From Bacteroidota bacterium (GTDB taxonomy: Bacteria; Bacteroidota; Bacteroidia; NORP154), in contig NVRZ01000181.1 of the NCBI GenBank assembly GCA_002401055.1, positions 1 to 6,634 on the forward strand: a stretch of 6,634 nucleotides of DNA. Reading direction: 5' to 3'. Within the stretch, counting starts at the first letter, position 1. Every line of letters starts with the position of its first letter. Positions 1 through 5,100 of this stretch are shown in pieces. A program made the translations under genes and the position numbers. The notes beneath the pieces are model-generated. The model saw only the letters and a list, made by a program, of their open reading frames with translations, did not search any database and was not told the origin of the DNA.

Positions 1-1
1 G

Positions 2-241
2 TTGAACCAAAAGTCTGATACGCTACGAATAAATTCATACAGAGCATTTGAAAAAACAATTTATAATTTAACTCTGGGGATAACAGCTTTTAATGGTACG
101 AATCTCTTTTTTTCTTACAATTCGAAGTTGTTTAGCGAAGAATATATAAAGACCATTGCAAAACATTATAGAAATATTCTTCAGGCTGTAATATCTCGTC
201 CGCATGAAATGTTGTCAAAAATTAATATTCTCGACGAAAGC
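2..241 (+). other. C-terminal end of a condensation (C) domain
   Basis: Residues 1 to about 80 match the last part of an NRPS condensation domain: the strand pattern YNLTLGITAF, then LFFSYNSKLFSEEYI, then a helix (IAKHYRNILQAV). The segment around LSKINILDESERDQIL is the usual bridge to an A domain. The catalytic HHxxxDG motif lies upstream of the window, so whether the domain is of LCL, DCL or another type cannot be told. Confidence 0.85.
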
Positions 242-2128
242 GAAAGAGACCAGATATTAAATCAATTCAATAACACTGAGATTGACTATCCCTATGATAA
301 ATGTATTCAACATCTCTTTGAAGAACAAGCGCGGCAATCTCATGATAGAACTGCTGTTGTATTTGAAAATGAACACATCACCTATGGAGAGCTGAACCAC
401 AAAGCTAACCAGCTGGCAGCCCAGTTAAAAAAATCTGGGGTTCGTCCTGATTCCATAGTAGCAATATTGATCGAACGCTCCGTAAATATGGTCATAAGTA
501 TGCTCGCCGTGCTAAAATCGGGTGGCGCTTATTTACCGATTGCAACGAATCTTCCGTTCCCAAGAATTGAGCATATTTTGAAGGATAGTAACACAACTTG
601 GGTAATTACCCAGCAATCTTTGTTTGATAAGTGCAAGACTTTTTTGGATGGATACGAGATTTTTATGGAAGGTGACAAAATTTATACCGGTGATTCCAAA
701 AATTTAAAGGGCAATGTTAAATCAGGAAATTTAGCATACGTGATGTACACATCTGGTACTACAGGAGTACCTAAAGGTATTATGATTGAACACAGGAGTG
801 TAACTAATTACTTAAGATGGGTAGGCCCAACTGTCGATATACAAAGCGGCACTAATTATCTTACAATATCGGATTACAGCGTGGACCCAATCATAACGGA
901 TGTATTTGGCTCATTGATTCACGGTGCTAAACTCTTTTTGCCAGATAAGAATTTGGTTCTTAACAAGGAACATTTTGCCAATTATATAATGAGGCATAAT
1001 ATCGATATGACAGATGTCGTTCCCTCATTGCTAAAAGAATTGATTTTAGGCACCAATAAACTGCGTGGATTGAACACTATATTAACCGGAGGTGAAAAAC
1101 TTGAAAATTGGGTAAAAGATCAAATAATCGGACAAGGTTATAAGCTTTTCAATCATTACGGGCTTACGGAGACAACGGTGGATGCTCTGGTTACGCAATG
1201 TTCTTCTAAAAACACTTCGCTAGGCAAACCGATAGCTAACTCTAAATGTTACATTCTAGACCAGGATAGCAATATCGTTCCTGTTGGAGTTCAGGGGGAA
1301 ATATGCATTTCTGGGAATAATTTGGCTAGAGGTTATCTGAACAACCCGAAGCTAACTGAAAAGAAGTTTATAGCAAATCCCTACCTACCTGACGAACGGC
1401 TTTATAGAACCGGAGATTTAGGCTGGTGGTTATCAGATGGTAATGTAGCTTTTGGTGGTAGAATGGATCGTCAGGTGAAAATAAGGGGGCTAAGATTGGA
1501 ATTGGAGGAGATAGAAGGTTTGCTATTGAATAATAGGGATATTAAGGATGCGGTAGTTATTGACAAACGAGATAAGAATGGCCAAACCCATCTGTTTGCT
1601 TATTTAACCGCTGATATTCAATTAGACTTCGCAATCATGCGCACGTACCTGGCACAGTACCTCCCCAAACATATGATTCCATCCTATTTCTTTCAAATAG
1701 ACAAGTTACCACTAAATTCAACTGGAAAGATCGATGAAAGGTCACTTGAGGCCATTGTATCTGTTCCGGATAAATCTAAGGAAATAGTTTCACTACCAAA
1801 AACAGATTTGGAACGGAAAGTTACCGATATATGGAGAGATGTGCTTAATCTGGAAAAAATCGGGGTGGACCAAAATTTTTTCGATATAGGGGGTAATTCA
1901 TTGTACATAATACGTCTGAATAGCATGTTGAAAACAACCCTGGCCATTGATATTCCTGTGGTAGCACTTTTCGAACATTCGACCATCAGATCTTTTACGG
2001 CTTATTTGAGTGCGGAGAAAAAAATGGAGGGGGCAGGAGATGAACACAATTACAAAAACAGGGTTAGCAAGGGGAGAGATAGATTGAAGCAGAGACGAGG
2101 TATGGTTAGTAGAGGAACTAACGTCTGA
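2..2128 (+). CDS. Non-ribosomal peptide synthetase subunit, C(end)-A-PCP, 5'-truncated
   Basis: This is the C-terminal part of an NRPS subunit. Numbering the TTG at base 2 as residue 1, the order is: end of a condensation domain (residues 1 to about 80), a complete adenylation domain (about 104-580), a peptidyl carrier domain (598-670) and a basic tail (671-708). The frame is already inside a C domain at the first base, so TTG is only the first codon visible and the true start lies upstream. The enzyme selects and adenylates an amino acid, holds it as a thioester on the carrier and condenses it with the upstream chain. There is no epimerase or thioesterase, so the chain must leave to another subunit; the PKS gene starting two bases after the stop is the obvious recipient. 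The reading frame is intact. Family assignment is very secure; the amino acid is not. Confidence 0.96.
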   Translation: MNQKSDTLRINSYRAFEKTIYNLTLGITAFNGTNLFFSYNSKLFSEEYIKTIAKHYRNILQAVISRPHEMLSKINILDESERDQILNQFNNTEIDYPYDKCIQHLFEEQARQSHDRTAVVFENEHITYGELNHKANQLAAQLKKSGVRPDSIVAILIERSVNMVISMLAVLKSGGAYLPIATNLPFPRIEHILKDSNTTWVITQQSLFDKCKTFLDGYEIFMEGDKIYTGDSKNLKGNVKSGNLAYVMYTSGTTGVPKGIMIEHRSVTNYLRWVGPTVDIQSGTNYLTISDYSVDPIITDVFGSLIHGAKLFLPDKNLVLNKEHFANYIMRHNIDMTDVVPSLLKELILGTNKLRGLNTILTGGEKLENWVKDQIIGQGYKLFNHYGLTETTVDALVTQCSSKNTSLGKPIANSKCYILDQDSNIVPVGVQGEICISGNNLARGYLNNPKLTEKKFIANPYLPDERLYRTGDLGWWLSDGNVAFGGRMDRQVKIRGLRLELEEIEGLLLNNRDIKDAVVIDKRDKNGQTHLFAYLTADIQLDFAIMRTYLAQYLPKHMIPSYFFQIDKLPLNSTGKIDERSLEAIVSVPDKSKEIVSLPKTDLERKVTDIWRDVLNLEKIGVDQNFFDIGGNSLYIIRLNSMLKTTLAIDIPVVALFEHSTIRSFTAYLSAEKKMEGAGDEHNYKNRVSKGRDRLKQRRGMVSRGTNV
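311..1741 (+). other. Adenylation (A) domain, complete; unusual specificity pocket
   Basis: All core motifs are visible: A1/A2 area ITYGELNHKANQLA (from residue 126) and LAVLKSGGAYLPI; the P-loop YTSGTTGVPKG (249-259); A5 NHYGLTETT; A6 GEICISGNNLARGYL; A7 YRTGDL (468-473); A8 GRMDRQVKIRG (from 486); A10 NSTGKID with the catalytic Lys at 576. Hand alignment to GrsA PheA gives the ten pocket residues as D295, P296, T299, D338, L361, G363, H385, V393, D394 and K576. D295 is the usual anchor for the substrate alpha-amino group. Asp at the positions equal to 278 and 331 is seen in some ornithine-type pockets, so a basic or hydrogen-bonding side chain is my guess only. The domain looks fully active. 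Confidence 0.93.
1793..2011 (+). other. Peptidyl carrier (PCP/T) domain
   Basis: Residues 598-670 form a thiolation domain beginning TDLERKVTDIWRDVL and carrying the core FFDIGGNSLY, in which Ser633 (codon 1898-1900) is the expected site of 4'-phosphopantetheine attachment by an Sfp-type transferase. Its last helix (FEHSTIRSFTAYL) is typical. As the last domain of the subunit, it must hand its aminoacyl or peptidyl chain to the next protein. Confidence 0.94.
2012..2125 (+). other. Basic C-terminal tail of the NRPS, possible docking element
   Basis: The 38 residues after the carrier domain are charged and low in hydrophobics, with the basic run KGRDRLKQRR. Basic tails of this kind are common after the terminal carrier of NRPS subunits that feed a separate protein. 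It may help contact the N-terminus of the PKS, but that PKS has only about ten residues before its KS, so no classical coiled-coil docking domain is visible. The function is inferred. Confidence 0.45.
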
Positions 2129-2133
2129 TTATG
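2111..2133 (+). promoter_or_regulatory. NRPS-PKS gene junction with PKS start and weak Shine-Dalgarno-like site
   Basis: The NRPS stop TGA (2126-2128) and the PKS ATG (2131-2133) are two bases apart. A TAA at 2119-2121 in the PKS frame rules out any earlier start except a non-standard CTG or ATT. A purine-rich AGAGGA (2111-2116) lies 14 bases before the ATG, rather far for a Shine-Dalgarno site. Re-initiation by ribosomes finishing the NRPS is therefore the likely mode of translation, and no room is left for a promoter or terminator. Confidence 0.6.
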
Positions 2134-5100
2134 AAGGAAAATATTACTAGATCCGGATTAGAAATTGCAGTTATTGGTATCGCGTGTAGGTTTCCAGGAG
2201 CGAGAAATAAAGACGAATTCTGGCACAATCTGAAAAATGGAGTTGAGTCTGTTTCCTTCTTTTCTGACGAGGAACTGTTGGATCATGGCATCAGTGATGA
2301 ATTGTTTAAAAAACGTAATTATGTAAAGGCAAAAAGTGTATTGGAGGACATTGAATATTTTGACCCATCATTTTTTGGATATTCCCCAAGAGAAGCTCAA
2401 AACATGGATCCCCAATTGAGGATTCTGTTGGAAACATCCTGGCACGCTTTGGAAGATGCCGGTTACAATGCTGATAACGGTAGTAGTTTAATTGGCTTAT
2501 ATATGGGGGCATCTCCAAACCTTGCATGGATATCGCAGTTTTTTTCGAAGATGGATAACCCGGCAGAATTACATGGTTTAAGCATTTTAAATGATACTTC
2601 CTCATTTGCAACATCCATTGCCTATAACTTGAACTTGCAAGGACCGGCAGTGTCTGTGAACACCGCGTGTTCAACCTCTTTGGTGGCTATTCACATGGCG
2701 TGCAAAGGACTACTTAACGGTGAATGCGACCTTGCAATGGCTGGAGGTGTTTCCGTGACACTTCCAAATAAATCGGGCTATTTGTACCAGGATGGAATGA
2801 TCTTTTCGCCCGATGGCCATTGCAGGGCTTTCGATGCTAAGGCGAAGGGAACAATTAACGGGGATGGAGCGGGGATCGTCGTCCTCAAGCCACTTGAAGA
2901 AGCTATCGCTGACAGGGACAATATTTATGCAGTGGTCAAGGAATCTACAATTAATAATGATGGAAAAAGAAAAGTTGGATATTCAGCCCCCAGTGTAAAG
3001 GGGCAAGCTGAATTAATTAAAACCAACCTATATGCCGCAGATATTGATCCAGAAAGTATCAGCTATGTGGAAGCGCATGGAACTGGAACGGCCTTAGGTG
3101 ACCCTGTAGAAATAGAAGCTTTAAAACAGGCATTCGATACAAAGAAAAAGCAATATTGTGCAATTGGTTCTGTTAAGACCAACATAGGACATCTTGATGT
3201 TGCTGCTGGTGTTGCTGGGTTCATTAAAACTGTGTTGGCTGTCCAGCATAAATCAATACCCCCAAGTCTGCATTTTAATACCCCCAACCCCAGAATAGAT
3301 TTTGAAAATAGCCCCTTTTACGTAAATACAGCATTACAGGATTGGAAAAATGATCAATACCCATTAAGGGCGGGTGTAAGCTCATTTGGTATTGGAGGGA
3401 CCAATGCTCATATCACACTTGAGGAGGCCCCTAATGAGCAAACTCATCCAATTGGCCGGAAGTGGAACTTGTTGCTGTTATCGGCTAAAACCAAGTATTC
3501 GCTTGACGAAATGACTGATGGCCTGTTAACTTATTTCAAACTAAATCCAAAGGCGAATATTACCGGCGCTGCTTACACACTGCAAACGGGCAGAAAGGCA
3601 TTTGATTACAGAAAAATGCTGTTGTGTTCAAATGTTGGGGAAGCTGTAGAGATTTTAACAAGTCGTGATACTGAATACCTCAAAACTAATCACTTAACGG
3701 CAGAAGATAGATCCATCGTATTCATGTTTCCCGGCCAGGGTGCTCAATATATTAATATGGGATTGGAACTGTATAAATCAGAACCTGTATTTAGGGAAGA
3801 GGTTGAACGGTGTTGCGATCAGTTGGATTCCCTGTTAGAGTATGATGTAAAAAAGATCTTATATCCGACAAAGAACACAAAACAGTTTATAGAGAAGATC
3901 AAGCAAACAGAAATAGCTCAACCGTTGTTATTTGTAATTGAATATGCGCTGGCTAAACTACTGATGCACTGGGGTGTTAAGCCCGATAAGATGATAGGCC
4001 ACAGTATTGGAGAATATGTCGCTGGGTGTCTTGCAGGTGTATTTTCATTGGAAGATGCCTTAAGGTTAGTTGCCCACAGGGGCCAATTAATGCAACGAAT
4101 GCCACCGGGGGCCATGATAAGTGTCAATTTAACGGAAAAGGAACTCAAACCACTACTGTATAATGGACTTTCATTGGCAGCTGTGAATTCATCATCGTTC
4201 TGCGTGTTATCTGGAACCCATAAGTCTATTGCGGAGTTTGAAAAACTATTGAAGGAGAAAGGGCATAATTACAGCTATTTGCATACTTCGCACGCATTTC
4301 ATTCCGAAATGATGGAGCCTATCCTCAAAGATTTCGAGGATCTAATGAAAAAAATCACCTTGAACAAACCAGAAATTCCCTACTTATCAAATACTAGTGG
4401 AACGTGGATAACGGATCGTGAAGCCCAGGATCCAACATATTGGGTTAACCATCTAAGAAGAACCATACTTTATTCTCAAGGTGCTGAAGAACTGTTGAAA
4501 GATGAACATGCAATTTTTATCGAAGTAGGACCTGGAACTGCCTTAAGTTCATTTATCAGGAAGCATGAGAGCTTTAAGCCTAACCAGAAAGTGCTAAATA
4601 TTATAAGGCATCCATTGGAGGAGATTCCAGATGACTACTATCTGTTAAAGAGGATTGGCGAACTATGGCTCAACGGCTTAAACATTGATTGGAGCACTTT
4701 CCACTCTGAATATGAGAACGGGCGCGTTTCGTTACCCCCTTATCCATTTGATCGTCAGCGTTATTGGACATTACCACACCCTTCCAAAAAAGAAGATAGC
4801 GGAGAAGCACGCACCAACGGCATAGGGTTAAATAAGAAATCTGAGATATCGGAATGGTTTTATATTCCGTTTTGGGAAAAAGTAAATCGAATAAATGCAA
4901 GCCGTTCAGAAATTACCGATAAAATGACTTGGTTGGTATTCTCAAATGGATCACCCTGGGAGCGGAAGATACTTGCACAACTCAAACGAGATGGCCAGGA
5001 TATTATTAATGTAAAAGTCGGATCCGCATTTACTAAACAAGATGATGGTGCTTATTTGATAAACCCCCAAAACCAGGCAGACTATTTGGCCTTATTCAAT

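Noticed and set aside
2..4. TTG at base 2 as a true start codon of the NRPS
   Set aside because: The protein is already deep inside a condensation domain at this point, so the gene begins upstream of the window.
1693..1986. Reverse-strand open frame of 97 codons
   Set aside because: It lies entirely opposite the A-domain end and the carrier domain, which are strongly conserved on the + strand, and its translation has no recognisable motif.
2306..2674. Reverse-strand open frame of 122 codons
   Set aside because: It lies opposite the N-terminal half of the intact KS up to its active-site Cys; the protein is Cys/His/Pro-rich with no domain and is a shadow frame.
2813..2998. Plus-strand 61-codon frame inside the KS
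   Set aside because: It is out of frame within conserved KS sequence (SPDGHCRAFD to the NNDG region); there is no sign of a separate gene.
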